Positions 36,566 to 45,877 of a stretch of DNA of 64,000 nt are shown piece after piece. Below the pieces are notes generated by a model that worked only from the letters and a program-made list of their open reading frames with translations, had not been told where the DNA came from and made no database searches. The first letter of the stretch is position 1; each line of letters begins with the position of its first letter. The position numbers were made by a program, and so were the translations under genes. Origin of the DNA: Neisseria sp. 83E34 (GTDB lineage: Bacteria; Pseudomonadota; Gammaproteobacteria; Burkholderiales; Neisseriaceae); NCBI RefSeq assembly GCF_001308015.1, contig NZ_LGYH01000010.1:1-64000 (forward strand), in the 5' to 3' direction.

Positions 36566-37189
36566 ATGTCCGCTTTTCTCTCCGGTTTTATGATTACCGC
36601 CAGCCTGATTGCCGCTATTGGCGCACAAAATGCCTTTGTGCTAAAACAAGGCTTGCTCAGGCAACATATCGGGATAGTCATATTCATTTGCTGGCTGTGC
36701 GATTTGGCACTGATTTCCATAGGTGTATTCGGCGTAAGCGCACTGCTCGCCGGCCATCAAACTGCCACCGCGTTCATGGCATTGACCGGCGGCCTGTTTT
36801 TACTGGCCTATGCGTGGCGGAGCGCAAAATCTGCTTGGCAAGGCAGCGGCATACTCAACCCCGATACAGAACCTGCAGCCCCAAGCGCACTCAAAACCGC
36901 CACCACCTCTCTGGCCCTCACCTTGCTCAACCCGCATGTTTACATCGACACCGTAATGCTTATCGGCGGTGCGGCGGCTCCACTGCCGCCGACCGGCAAA
37001 TGGCATTTTCTGGCAGGCGCCCTCAGCGCTTCAGGTATTTGGTTTACCACAATCGGCTACGGTGCACGCCTGCTGCTGCCGCTTTTCCGCCGCGAGCACA
37101 CTTGGCAGGTACTCGACAGCCTGATTGCCCTGATGATGCTTTACCTAGCATTTGGCTTGTTGAAGCAAGCTGCGGGCATTCTGCTTTAA
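36566..37189 (+). CDS. LysE/ArgO-family amino acid exporter
   Basis: A 207-residue inner membrane protein with about six membrane segments. The family start GFMITASLIAAIGAQNAFVLKQGL is intact, with the conserved GAQNAFVL, and LALTLLNPHVYIDTVMLIGG in the second half. Members export lysine or arginine (LysE, ArgO). Which of them is moved cannot be told from sequence. No regulator of the LysG/ArgP type is adjacent. Confidence 0.9.
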   Translation: MSAFLSGFMITASLIAAIGAQNAFVLKQGLLRQHIGIVIFICWLCDLALISIGVFGVSALLAGHQTATAFMALTGGLFLLAYAWRSAKSAWQGSGILNPDTEPAAPSALKTATTSLALTLLNPHVYIDTVMLIGGAAAPLPPTGKWHFLAGALSASGIWFTTIGYGARLLLPLFRREHTWQVLDSLIALMMLYLAFGLLKQAAGILL

Positions 37190-37204
37190 TTAATACCCGC
37201 GCGA

Positions 37205-37264
37205 TGCCTGTCTGAAAAACTTTTAGCTGCTCAGACACCCGCATTACTCGTTTTCAGACAGGCA
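37205..37264. terminator. Inverted DUS pair with long loop
   Basis: DUS 37205-37216 and inverse 37253-37264. The loop holds a partial third copy (CTCAGACA at 37230), suggesting decay or duplication. Confidence 0.72.
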
Positions 37265-37375
37265 TTGCTTGCATTTTGCACACTGCCGTTTAAAATCCCG
37301 TTAAATTAAGCTAAACCGCTTGCCGCCATATGCCACAAGCCTTATTTTGCCTCTAACTTTTCTTATTCAGATAAC

Positions 37376-38002
37376 ATGAAAAACATCGTCATCCTCATCT
37401 CCGGCCGCGGCAGCAATATGCAGGCCATTGTTAATGCAAACATTCCCAATGTCCGAATCGCAGCTGTATTAAGCAACGATGAAACGGCAGCAGGTTTGGC
37501 CTGGGCAAAAGAACAAGGCATCGCCACCGGCGCGCTTAATCACAAAACGTTTGCCAACCGCCTCGCTTTCGACACCGCTATGATTTCGCTCATCGACAGC
37601 TACCAGCCGGATTTAGTTGTATTAGCAGGCTTTATGCGCATTCTCACGCCCGAATTCTGCACCCATTACGAAGGCCGCCTAATCAATATCCACCCATCCC
37701 TGCTGCCTTCGTTTACCGGCCTCAACACCCACCAGCGCGCTCTGGAAGCCGGCTGCCGCGTGGCCGGTTGTACCGTACATTTCGTTACGGCCGAACTGGA
37801 TTGCGGCCCGATTATTTCGCAAGGCGTTGTACCTGTGTTGGATAAAGACACACCGGAAACTTTAGCTGCACGCGTTTTAGCCGCTGAACACAAACTGCTG
37901 CCTCAAGCCGTAGCCGATTTTGCTGCAGGAAAACTAAGCATCAGGAAAAACCGCGTGCTCGGCAGCATCACGCCTGAAGCCCACACCCAATTGCTTGCCT
38001 GA
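37376..38002 (+). CDS. purN: Phosphoribosylglycinamide formyltransferase (GART)
   Basis: A 208-residue enzyme of purine synthesis using 10-formyl-THF. It has the phosphate loop SGRGSNMQAI, the catalytic region LAGFMRILTPEF, and INIHPSLLPSFTGLNTHQRAL with the His, plus VTAELDCGPIISQ with the Asp. Length matches the family. Confidence 0.96.
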   Translation: MKNIVILISGRGSNMQAIVNANIPNVRIAAVLSNDETAAGLAWAKEQGIATGALNHKTFANRLAFDTAMISLIDSYQPDLVVLAGFMRILTPEFCTHYEGRLINIHPSLLPSFTGLNTHQRALEAGCRVAGCTVHFVTAELDCGPIISQGVVPVLDKDTPETLAARVLAAEHKLLPQAVADFAAGKLSIRKNRVLGSITPEAHTQLLA

Positions 38003-38023
38003 CTTAAGAAAGAAAGGACAACT

Positions 38024-38695
38024 ATGAAAAAATTAATCCGCTCCATCGCCCTGATTGGTGCTTCCGCCGCCGCTTTGCCGGCCCTTGCCGCCGAACTGCC
38101 GCAAAACGCAGTATTAAAATACAGCGGCTCCTACGGCATTCCCGCCACCATGACATTCACCCGCAACGGCAACAGCTACACCATTGTTTCCAATATCAAA
38201 GTACCCATGTACAGCATCCGCTTTGAAAGCGGCGGCACTATTTCAGGCAACACTTTGAAACCCAACTACTACCGCGATGTACGCAGCGGCAAAATTTATG
38301 CGGAAGCACGCTTCAGCGGCAATCGTGTCACTTACGGCAAAGCCGGCCAGCAAAAAACCGAAGCCGTGTCCGGCCCTGCAATGGATTTATTTACACTGGC
38401 CTGGCAACTAGCCGCTAATGACGCCCGCCTGCCCGTCGGCTTGAAAATTACCAATGGTAAAAAACTGTACTCGGTAGCCGGCATGAATAAAACCGGCAGC
38501 GAACAGTTCAGTTTCGCGGGCAGCAAAATCAACGTCGACAAATACCGCGTAAACCGCGGCGACAGTACGGTTAATTATTCGTTTGCATCCGCCATCAACA
38601 ACATCCCGGCACAAATCACTTACACCGACGACGGCAAAACCTACAATCTGAAACTGACTTCCGCCACCATCAACGGTAAAGCGGTGAAACCGTAG
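38024..38695 (+). CDS. Periplasmic DUF3108 domain protein
   Basis: A 223-residue protein with a signal peptide (SIALIGASAAALPALA). The mature part fits DUF3108: a beta-rich protein with LKYSGSYGIPATMTFTRNGNSY and a C-terminal ITYTDDGKTYNLKL. Function is unknown; it probably lies in the periplasm. It follows purN by 21 bases and may be in the same transcript. It ends in a long paired-DUS hairpin. Confidence 0.85.
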   Translation: MKKLIRSIALIGASAAALPALAAELPQNAVLKYSGSYGIPATMTFTRNGNSYTIVSNIKVPMYSIRFESGGTISGNTLKPNYYRDVRSGKIYAEARFSGNRVTYGKAGQQKTEAVSGPAMDLFTLAWQLAANDARLPVGLKITNGKKLYSVAGMNKTGSEQFSFAGSKINVDKYRVNRGDSTVNYSFASAINNIPAQITYTDDGKTYNLKLTSATINGKAVKP

Positions 38696-38705
38696 GCCTC
38701 TTTCA

Positions 38706-38754
38706 TAAACGCACAATGCCTGTCTGAAAACTTTCAGACAGGCATTGTGCGTTT
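38706..38754. terminator. Paired-DUS terminator with 23-base stem
   Basis: DUS 38717-38728 and inverse 38733-38744 extend through AAACGCACAATG / CATTGTGCGTTT, one of the longest stems in the window. Confidence 0.85.
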
Positions 38755-38851
38755 CTAATATCTAAAGGTTATGTATTATCGCCCGAAGGAGCTTTTCCGG
38801 TATGTTCAACCAAATACAAAAAATCGGCATTTTTTACTCATGCTCTTCTTG

Positions 38852-38876
38852 AAAAAAGGGTCGGATATACCGACCC
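38852..38876 (-). terminator. Terminator of the RTX gene
   Basis: GGGTCGG (38858-38864) pairs with CCGACCC (38870-38876). On the minus strand the stem is followed by six U, just behind the RTX stop at 38914. Confidence 0.82.
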
Positions 38877-38913
38877 ACGTCTGCTCTGACAGATTCTTAA
38901 AGTATCAAAATGA

Positions 38914-39867
38914 TTAACCAACTATACCAATGTTTGCGTCCTCCGGCCTTGAGTCGTTTTGCACCAATGAAGGAGCACACACAGTATCATAGCAAACCAA
39001 CGCATCATTGATTTGCGTATTGGTAATGGTGCCTTCGCAGAACTTGAATTCTTCTATTTGATTTTGGCTGCCGGCAAACCAATCTTTGATTGTGATGGAA
39101 TCACCTTTCCCCGCAGTAACCAGTAAATCACAACCGCAAACGGTAAAGCACACATCGCTCAGGTTGATATCCGATTTAAACTCCACCACATCGGTTTCAC
39201 AAGGATCACCGCAGTCCTCAATTACATCCTCTCCATAGCATGCACCGAACACATAAGTATCCGCACCTGAACCGCCGTTAAGGTAATCATTACCGTAACC
39301 GCCGTCTAACAAATCGCAGCCATCTTCCCCATACAGACAGTCTGCTTCGTTGCTGCCGTAAAGTTTGTCATTGCCGTCACCGCCATAGAGCGTGTCGTTA
39401 CCGCCGCCGCCAATGAGGATATCATCACCATCACCGCCGCAAATCGTATCACAACCTTCACCACCATCAATGTAATCGCAGCCATCACCGCCATACAGCA
39501 GATCATCGCCACCTTTGCCATAAATGGTGTCATTGCCGTCTTTCCCGTCGATTTTATCATTACACTCGGTACCGCAAAGGACATTATCACAATCATCACC
39601 GGTAATTACATTGTAATCATCATCACATTGATCGCAATCATCATCATCCCAATCTTTGTCTTTTCCTTTCTTATCGTATTTATCATCCCAATCTTTGTCT
39701 TTTCCTTTTTTATCATAATAGTCGTCATCCCAATCTTTATTTTTCTTCTTACTGTACTTTTTGTTACCGCCTTTTCCCGAATATTTTTCATCATAATACC
39801 AGGCAGAATTATTGATTGATTGTGAGTAATCATCATTGTATTTACCAGTTTTAATACCATAAGTCAT
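38914..39867 (-). CDS. Cysteine-rich RTX (haemolysin-type calcium-binding) repeat protein
   Basis: A 317-residue protein from the ATG at 39867, which has a GGGAGA Shine-Dalgarno; a longer start at 39939 is rejected. Residues about 1-35 are ordinary. Residues 36-75 are a Lys/Asp/Trp tandem repeat ([10 protein letters not shown] units). Residues about 80-215 are RTX nonapeptides ([20 protein letters not shown]). The C-terminal part resembles the HCBP-related domain ([12 protein letters not shown]). There are about 19 cysteines. Several take the place of Asn in GxxGxD ([27 protein letters not shown]), so they would stack along a beta-roll. No signal peptide and no type I secretion genes are nearby. 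RTX proteins nearly always lack cysteine, so this is unusual. Confidence 0.85.
   Translation of the reverse strand: MTYGIKTGKYNDDYSQSINNSAWYYDEKYSGKGGNKKYSKKKNKDWDDDYYDKKGKDKDWDDKYDKKGKDKDWDDDDCDQCDDDYNVITGDDCDNVLCGTECNDKIDGKDGNDTIYGKGGDDLLYGGDGCDYIDGGEGCDTICGGDGDDILIGGGGNDTLYGGDGNDKLYGSNEADCLYGEDGCDLLDGGYGNDYLNGGSGADTYVFGACYGEDVIEDCGDPCETDVVEFKSDINLSDVCFTVCGCDLLVTAGKGDSITIKDWFAGSQNQIEEFKFCEGTITNTQINDALVCYDTVCAPSLVQNDSRPEDANIGIVG
39641..39745 (-). repeat. Tandem repeat in the RTX gene, about 39 bases
   Basis: ATCCCAATCTTTGTCTTTTC recurs at 39646 and 39685, and in variant form at 39727, giving 39- and 42-base periods. It encodes the GKDKDWDD repeat. Periods are multiples of three, so copy changes would keep the frame. 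Confidence 0.8.
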
Positions 39868-39883
39868 GATATAATCTCCCAAA

Positions 39884-39906
39884 TTGATTAATACTAAATT
39901 AATCAA
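39884..39906. promoter_or_regulatory. Inverted repeat in the RTX 5' region
   Basis: TTGATTAAT (39884-39892) and ATTAATCAA (39898-39906) are perfect inverted repeats with a 5-base spacer, 17 bases upstream of the RTX start. It could be an operator. Confidence 0.4.
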
Positions 39907-40204
39907 GTAAGCATTTTCCCTTCTGTATACACAAAGCATACATTAATCCAAATGGCATTATTTAATTATATGCTATTCGGATACACTATACGATAAACGG
40001 CTGACAGTTTTCTTAAAAATTAAAAAATAAACAATAAATAAGATACTTAAAAAAAAAACACAGCCGGCTTTCTCCACTCTGTTAATTCCCACAACCCAAA
40101 CTAACACGACTTTTACAGTATTCCTTTGCAATATTTTCGCAAGTAAACACCAAAAATGATTAAAATCCGGTGTTCAAAACACACTAAAAACACAACCATT
40201 GCAG

Positions 40205-40258
40205 CCGGCTTTCCCAATAAAAATAAACATCGTTGGGAAACCAAAGATGTTTAAGCCG
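40205..40258 (+). promoter_or_regulatory. Potential H-type pseudoknot upstream of the M16 peptidase gene
   Basis: TTTCCCAA (40210-40217) pairs with TTGGGAAA (40233-40240). AAACATC (40225-40231), inside the first loop, pairs with GATGTTT (40246-40252), outside it. Loops are 7, 1 and 5 bases. GGCTT (40207-40211) may also pair with AAGCC (40253-40257). This matches pseudoknot geometry but no known riboswitch that I can name. Confidence 0.4.
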
Positions 40259-40310
40259 CTCCGCGCCTTAAACCTGATTAATCGGCTTAGTGCGTAAAAC
40301 ATTTTTTCTA

Positions 40311-40322
40311 TGCCTGTCTGAA
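40311..40322 (+). repeat. DNA uptake sequence, single
   Basis: Exact TGCCTGTCTGAA, 19 bases ahead of the M16 start. Confidence 0.9.
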
Positions 40323-40341
40323 ACACATTACACCACTGATC

Positions 40342-43149
40342 ATGAACCCTATTTTTTCCCTGATTCCGATTGCCGCCATCATCATTTCACTACCTGCTTT
40401 TGCCGCAGAAACGGTCTATATTCAAGGCAAGCTGTCGAATGGTTTGAAATACCACATCCTTCAAGCGCCGGAGGCAGGCAAACGGCTGGAATTACGGTTA
40501 CAAGTTCATGCGGGTACCAATGATGAAATCGAGGGTGAGAAAGGCGCTGCCCACATGCTTGAGCATTTGGCATTTAAAAGCAGTCCTCAATTTCCCGATG
40601 GAATCGCCGATACCTTGAGTAAACAAGGCTGGCAGATGGGCCGCCATTTCAATGCCCAGACCTCGCACCGTTATACCCGCTACATGCTCACGCCGCCCCA
40701 AGGCCGCAACCAAATTGACGAAGCATTAATCATCATGCGTCAGTTTGTGCAGCCGCGTCAGTTTCAAGCAGCAGACTGGCAGCACGAGCAAAAAATCATT
40801 CAAGGCGAAATCCGAACCCTTCAAAACCTGCAAGAGCGCATGGCGCAACAGCGTACGGCCAGTCTGAAAAGCGGCTCACGCGAAGCACGATACCGTCCGA
40901 TAGGCGATGAACAATCCATCAACACCATGCAAGTCGGCACACTCAGCGCATTCCATAAAAAATGGTATGCGCCGAACAATGCCGAAATCATCATCATCAG
41001 CGCCCTTACCCCCAAGCAGGTTCAAGAAAAAATTACAAAACATCTCAACGACTTACCCCTGCGCAACCTGCCGCCCCGCCATATAGAAGACTATGAACCC
41101 AAACTCCGCCAAGGTTGGCATATAGACCGTTTGCAAGACAAAGACAACACGGATAGCGAACTTAACCTCATCTTCCGCTTTCCCAACGGAACAGCCCAAA
41201 TTTACACCGCAGAGGGTGAATACGAACGCCTATTAAATAACTTCGCTGCGTTCATCATCAACGAACGCTTGCAAAAACAAACCCTGCCGCCATCCATACA
41301 AAAACTCGTCCTGCGCAGTGGTAATCTCGGCCAGCGCACCGGCTTTATCGGCTTGTTCGCCCAAATCACACCCGAAGGCCATGACGAAGCCTTGCGTACA
41401 TTACTGCACATCCGCCGGAACATTCTGGCCGAACCGGCGACAAACGAAGAAACCGCAGCCTACCGCCGCCAGGTCAACAATCTCTTGCGCCTCAGCCAAG
41501 ACAAGCCGCATTTTTCAAGCAAACCTGACGAGCTGCTTACCCAAGTCCAAGAAACCATTCTGGACAACAAACCCTTACGCACCCCTGCGCAACATACGGC
41601 GGCCGTGCGCCCCGCCCTCTATAAAATCAGCAGCCAACATGTCAACGAACGCATTAAGCAAATGCTTTCTGCCAACGATAAACTGATCCAAGCCCAAGCA
41701 CCCGGTATGGGCATCATCAACCTGCCGGACCCGGCTAAACTCCCCATGTTGGCAGAAAATCCTTCGGCCCAATTAAACACGACCGCTCAAAAACCGGCAA
41801 AATCCCGCCGCCCTGCAGCAAAAATCACTCCAACATCAGCCACTGTTGCCAAAACCACCCAATCAACCTCGGACAATCCGTTTGCCATTGCAGCTCCGGC
41901 CGGCAAAATCACAGGCGGACAATACGATTCAGCCGCCAAAACCGAAATCATCAATTTAAGCAATGGCGACACCGCCGTAGTTTTGCAAAATCCGTCTGCC
42001 AGCAACAAAACCTATCTCAAAATCATTTCGCAAACAGGCTATCTGCAAAACAATGTTGTGTCATGGCAAGCCCACCTGGCCGGAGAAATCATTTGGAAAA
42101 CCCCGCCGCTAGGCCTGTCTGAAACCCAGTTTGCTACTTGGAAATCCCAACGCCAAATCAAACTGAATTACGAGATCACACCTTACCATCAGGTCTTCAA
42201 CGGCAGCGCACCAAACGCTTCTTTTGAAAACCTGCTCCAGCTCTACCGCGCTTATCAAAACCCAAGCTCTGTCAACAACAAATGGAAAAGCCTGTTAGAA
42301 ACCGAAGCTGCGCGGCGGCCGGTATTCCAAAATTCCGTACCCGGCAAGCAGGAAACCGCAGAGTTCAACTTGCGCTATGGCAGAAGCGAATATGAAGAAC
42401 CTTCCGCCAACCAGATAGCCGCACTCAGCGGCGAAAAGCTGCTGCAACAATGGCGCCTACTCAATCACACGCCTGTGGCCTATTACATAGTAACCAATGA
42501 ATCTTCACAAAAAATCAAAACCTTAATCGAGCAGCAACTCGCAGGCATTGCCCGATCGCCTACTTTAAACATCCGCCTGCAACCCACAACAGGCAGCACT
42601 GTTCAGCGCATGCCCATCGGCGACACCAACCACACCGACGTGAGCGCCTGGTCGTGGCAGCCTTTTTATAACTGGACTCCGGAAACCTCCGAACAAATCC
42701 CGTTGCTCGCCAATCTGGCCAATGCCCGTCTGAAAAACGAATTACGCGGCCGCCTGCAAGGCACTTACAGCCTCAAGTTCACGACCAAGCCCGATCCCGA
42801 GCACAATCTTGTAGAAAACCAGCTTTATTTCAATACGGAGCCTCAACGCGCCCAAGAATTATGGCAGGCCGCCCAGCGCATCCTGCAGCGTATGCCGGAA
42901 GACATCAGCCGCATTGAAGCAGCCAACCTGCAACAATTGTTTATTGAGCAAGAAGCCTTGCGTCAGAAAAATCCGGAAGTATGGCTGGACAGGCTTGCAG
43001 TAAGCCATCAGAAATATGGAGATGTGCGCTATATCCATGCCTTACCCGAATTAAAATACAGCATCATCCAAACCCGCCTGCGGCAAACCGCAAAGCTGCT
43101 ATGGTCGGAACCAAACGCACGCATTTTGTTGATCGATCCCAAACCATAA
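40342..43149 (+). CDS. Periplasmic M16-family zinc metallopeptidase
   Basis: A 935-residue protein with a signal peptide (SLIPIAAIIISLPAFAA) and an N-terminal M16 domain. The inverted zinc motif HMLEH gives H71, E74 and H75, with E156 as the likely third ligand (EQKIIQGEI). A second M16-like domain lies at about 160-370, a linker rich in Ala, Thr and Lys at about 475-515, and two more C-terminal domains that seem to lack the active motif. This is the pitrilysin/PqqL-like layout. Substrates are unknown. A DUS variant (GGCCTGTCTGAA, 42112-42123) encodes GLSE. Confidence 0.9.
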   Translation: MNPIFSLIPIAAIIISLPAFAAETVYIQGKLSNGLKYHILQAPEAGKRLELRLQVHAGTNDEIEGEKGAAHMLEHLAFKSSPQFPDGIADTLSKQGWQMGRHFNAQTSHRYTRYMLTPPQGRNQIDEALIIMRQFVQPRQFQAADWQHEQKIIQGEIRTLQNLQERMAQQRTASLKSGSREARYRPIGDEQSINTMQVGTLSAFHKKWYAPNNAEIIIISALTPKQVQEKITKHLNDLPLRNLPPRHIEDYEPKLRQGWHIDRLQDKDNTDSELNLIFRFPNGTAQIYTAEGEYERLLNNFAAFIINERLQKQTLPPSIQKLVLRSGNLGQRTGFIGLFAQITPEGHDEALRTLLHIRRNILAEPATNEETAAYRRQVNNLLRLSQDKPHFSSKPDELLTQVQETILDNKPLRTPAQHTAAVRPALYKISSQHVNERIKQMLSANDKLIQAQAPGMGIINLPDPAKLPMLAENPSAQLNTTAQKPAKSRRPAAKITPTSATVAKTTQSTSDNPFAIAAPAGKITGGQYDSAAKTEIINLSNGDTAVVLQNPSASNKTYLKIISQTGYLQNNVVSWQAHLAGEIIWKTPPLGLSETQFATWKSQRQIKLNYEITPYHQVFNGSAPNASFENLLQLYRAYQNPSSVNNKWKSLLETEAARRPVFQNSVPGKQETAEFNLRYGRSEYEEPSANQIAALSGEKLLQQWRLLNHTPVAYYIVTNESSQKIKTLIEQQLAGIARSPTLNIRLQPTTGSTVQRMPIGDTNHTDVSAWSWQPFYNWTPETSEQIPLLANLANARLKNELRGRLQGTYSLKFTTKPDPEHNLVENQLYFNTEPQRAQELWQAAQRILQRMPEDISRIEAANLQQLFIEQEALRQKNPEVWLDRLAVSHQKYGDVRYIHALPELKYSIIQTRLRQTAKLLWSEPNARILLIDPKP

Positions 43150-43192
43150 GTCATACCTGAGATTTTTGCCGAACAGCTACTTGCGGCAGATT

Positions 43193-43234
43193 CTATAATG
43201 CCTGTCTGAAACCGTCTTTCAGACAGGCATTATC
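43193..43234. terminator. Paired-DUS terminator after the M16 gene
   Basis: DUS 43199-43210 and inverse 43218-43229 with ATAATGCC / GGCATTAT extension. Confidence 0.83.
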
Positions 43235-43381
43235 ATCCTTCCAAACACTTGCCGTCATGTAGTGGCGAACACATATTCCCTACAAAGCAATCAGCTGCGG
43301 ACAGTACAAGTAAACACTATATGAAATATTAATCGCCACAGCTATAATTAAATCATCATCAAACAGACATTCATTACCACC

Positions 43382-43825
43382 ATGACCGCCGAAGAGCTGC
43401 AAAGCTTCCTCCATCAAAACATTCCTGCCACACACGCCCTTGACATCCGCGTTGCTCAGTGCAATCCCGAATCAATTGAGCTGCACATGCCGCACGCCAT
43501 CAACCGAAACCACAAAAACACCGTTTTCGGCGGCAGCATCGCACTTGCTGCCACATTATGCGGCTGGTCGGCAGTGCATGTGAACTGCCCACAAGCACAA
43601 GGCAACATCGTGATACAAAACGGCGACACCCGCTATCTTCGCCCGGCATTAAGCGACCTGACCGTTAAAACCCGGCCGGTTCCGCAAGAAGATTGGGCTC
43701 ATATGCACGATACGCTGCGTACTACGGGCAAAGGAAAAATTTTATTATCGATCGAGATGTTTGCCCAAAACGAACTCGTTGCGGTGTTCAATGGAAAATT
43801 CGTGGCTTTCATGCCGAAAACTTGA
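43382..43825 (+). CDS. YiiD C-terminal domain thioesterase-like protein
   Basis: A 147-residue protein that fits the YiiD_C (thioesterase-like, hotdog) family: IRVAQCNPESIELHMPHAINRN, then HKNTVFGGSIALAATLCGWSAVH and DTRYLRPALSDL. In the family this may be a stand-alone domain or fused to an acetyltransferase. Its substrate is unknown. Confidence 0.85.
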   Translation: MTAEELQSFLHQNIPATHALDIRVAQCNPESIELHMPHAINRNHKNTVFGGSIALAATLCGWSAVHVNCPQAQGNIVIQNGDTRYLRPALSDLTVKTRPVPQEDWAHMHDTLRTTGKGKILLSIEMFAQNELVAVFNGKFVAFMPKT

Positions 43826-43930
43826 TTAGAAAACAACCAGTTGGCATTCCAGCAGAATTTTATCCAAACTATTCCCGAGCCCCAAAATAAGGAAATCTGA
43901 AGGCTATTCAATCTAAAAACCTGCCAAACA

Positions 43931-43967
43931 AATAATGCCTGTCTGAAATATTCAGACAGGCATTATT
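43931..43967. terminator. Paired-DUS terminator between convergent genes
   Basis: DUS 43936-43947 and inverse 43951-43962 with a 3-base loop and AATAATGCC / GGCATTATT extension. Confidence 0.84.
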
Positions 43968-43983
43968 CATTATCTCAAAAGCA

Positions 43984-44469
43984 TTACTGCAGGGGCTTCA
44001 AGTTCATCACTTCCATCAGGAAGTTAGTAAAAGCCGGATTATTCGGTTTATTTGTCATGCTCGGCCAACGTTGCTGCCAACCTTGCAACGCATTACGGAT
44101 ATAGAGTTTGGATTGTTCGGTATTAATCGCACCACGCTGGCTCTCCACCGCAGAACGCAAATATACCTCATACATGCTATCGTCAACCGCATTGCGTCCG
44201 ACTTGTTTGATACGGAAGCGGTTAAGATATTGCGCAGCCTGAACTTTAGTTAGCTGGCCTTTGCTGACTTGATAGCTCAATCTGGTAGCTTCATCTCTGA
44301 TTTTTGAAACATCGGTCCAATGAGTAGAAGCCAGAGCAAATCTGCTTGGCGCTTCCGTATGTTTAGGATTGGTTGGGTGAACGGGCACTTCTTTCAACGT
44401 CGGCAGGTAAATTGATTCACAACCGGTCAGCGCCCCTACCAAGATAATGGGTAAAAGATATTTTCTCAT
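43984..44469 (-). CDS. Lipoprotein of unknown function
   Basis: A 161-residue protein from the ATG at 44469; a longer start at 44523 would add residues in front of a complete lipoprotein signal. MRKYLLPIILVGALTGC has a lipobox (LTGC). The mature protein is helical with TRLSYQVSKGQLTKVQAAQYLNRF and WQQRWPSMTNKP. Similar short lipoproteins are found in other Neisseria, as far as I can tell. No function is known. Confidence 0.78.
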   Translation of the reverse strand: MRKYLLPIILVGALTGCESIYLPTLKEVPVHPTNPKHTEAPSRFALASTHWTDVSKIRDEATRLSYQVSKGQLTKVQAAQYLNRFRIKQVGRNAVDDSMYEVYLRSAVESQRGAINTEQSKLYIRNALQGWQQRWPSMTNKPNNPAFTNFLMEVMNLKPLQ

Positions 44470-44812
44470 GGCAGCTATTATAATCACTTTCAATATAATT
44501 AAACAGAATCCCGACAAACCCACAACAACAATTATAGCTGCTGCCTAACATCATTCTCGCCGCAGATACTGCATCATTTAGATAATAAAGCAGGCACACA
44601 CGCACCCGTGACACAATTTTTGTAAGTATAAAACAAGAATTGCAAAAGAACTATCATTCTCTGCCAAGCGTATTCTTTCCAGGCTGCAACGGTATGATTA
44701 ATTTAATGAAACAATGTGCCGCCGGGAAACCAGATAAACAGTACAAAGGGCCGTCTTTCATATAAAAAATCAGACAGGCATTAAATGCCTGTCTGAATTT
44801 TTTATTAAACGT
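44470..44812. other. Intergenic region ahead of cysK end
   Basis: No gene is seen. The only defined element is the DUS palindrome at 44769-44797. Confidence 0.55.
44769..44797 (-). terminator. DUS palindrome behind cysK
   Basis: TCAGACAGGCATT and AATGCCTGTCTGA form a perfect inverted repeat around one base. The inverse copy has one mismatch at its first base. Confidence 0.78.
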
Positions 44813-45745
44813 TTATGCCAAATCCGCAAACAATGGAGTAGACAAATAACGCTCACCATATGAAGGAATCAGCACCACAATCAGCTTATCCTTATTTTCA
44901 GGCTTAGCAGCCAACTGCAACGCACTCCAAACAGCCGCACCAGAAGAAATCCCTACCAAAATCCCTTCTTTCTCGGCTACTGCACGGGCAGTAGCAAAAG
45001 CCGCGTCATTTGGCACTTGAATCACACTATTATAAATACTGGTATTCAAAATACCGGGCACAAACCCTGCTCCAATACCTTGAATCGGATGCGGGCCTTT
45101 CTGACCGCCACTCAACACCGGCGAAGCTTCCGGCTCAACAGCATACACTTCAAGCGATGGTTTACGCTCTTTCAACACCTCACCCACACCTGTTACTGTA
45201 CCGCCGGTGCCGACACCTGCGACAAAAATATCGACTTGGCCGTCAGTATCACGCCAAATTTCTTCCGCGGTTGTTTTACGGTGCACTTCCGGATTGGCGG
45301 CGTTTTCAAATTGTTGCGGCATAAAATAAACTTCAGGATTGCTGTCTACCAACTCCTGCGCTTTCGCAATCGCTCCACCCATACCTTCGGCAGCAGGGGT
45401 CAATACCAACTCGGCGCCAAATGCACGCAACAGCATCCGGCGCTCTTTACTCATGCTCTCCGGCATCGTGATGACCAATTTATAACCACGCGCCGCACAC
45501 ACCATCGCCAAACCGATACCGGTATTACCGCTGGTCGGTTCAACAATAACGGTGTTTGCATTGATCTTGCCTGTTTTTTCAGCCGCATCAATCATAGCTG
45601 CCGCAATACGGTCTTTCACACTGCTGCCCGGATTGAAAAACTCCAGCTTAGCCACAACCCGGCCCGGCAAATCTTTGCTCAAACGGTTCAACTCAATCAA
45701 TGGCGTGTTACCGATCAAATCTGTAATGCTACTTGCAATCTTCAT
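44813..45745 (-). CDS. cysK: Cysteine synthase A
   Basis: A 310-residue PLP enzyme that makes cysteine from O-acetylserine and sulfide. The PLP lysine is in NPGSSVKDR, the substrate loop is [12 protein letters not shown], and the phosphate-binding loop is [14 protein letters not shown]. It resembles CysK more than CysM. A CysB or other operator cannot be named from sequence. Confidence 0.95.
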   Translation of the reverse strand: MKIASSITDLIGNTPLIELNRLSKDLPGRVVAKLEFFNPGSSVKDRIAAAMIDAAEKTGKINANTVIVEPTSGNTGIGLAMVCAARGYKLVITMPESMSKERRMLLRAFGAELVLTPAAEGMGGAIAKAQELVDSNPEVYFMPQQFENAANPEVHRKTTAEEIWRDTDGQVDIFVAGVGTGGTVTGVGEVLKERKPSLEVYAVEPEASPVLSGGQKGPHPIQGIGAGFVPGILNTSIYNSVIQVPNDAAFATARAVAEKEGILVGISSGAAVWSALQLAAKPENKDKLIVVLIPSYGERYLSTPLFADLA

Positions 45746-45787
45746 TCTTTATGCTCCTTAATTTACCAACCAAGCTATACTAAGCAA

Positions 45788-45799
45788 TGCCTGTCTGAA
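45788..45799 (+). repeat. DNA uptake sequence, single
   Basis: Exact TGCCTGTCTGAA in the region upstream of cysK. Confidence 0.9.
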
Positions 45800-45877
45800 A
45801 ACCAAATAATTTATTGGCACATACTTACAACCAAAAATTATATGCAATTGGAAAGCCTTTATGACAGCTATAGAAAA

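Larger units (their letters stand above)
39907..40341. other. AT-rich region between the RTX and M16 genes
   Basis: No gene is seen. It must hold divergent promoters. CAGCCGGCTTTC occurs twice (40061 and 40202). A possible pseudoknot (40205-40258) and a single DUS (40311-40322) are listed separately. Confidence 0.5.

Noticed and set aside
39868-39939. 24-residue N-terminal extension of the RTX protein
   Set aside because: The ATG at 39867 has a clear GGGAGA ribosome site; the extension lies over a palindrome and has no signal peptide value.
43258-43324. Possible second Correia-like fragment (CTGCGGACAGTACAAGTA and a final CACTATA)
   Set aside because: Only a short stretch fits and the order of other parts cannot be followed; not enough to call.
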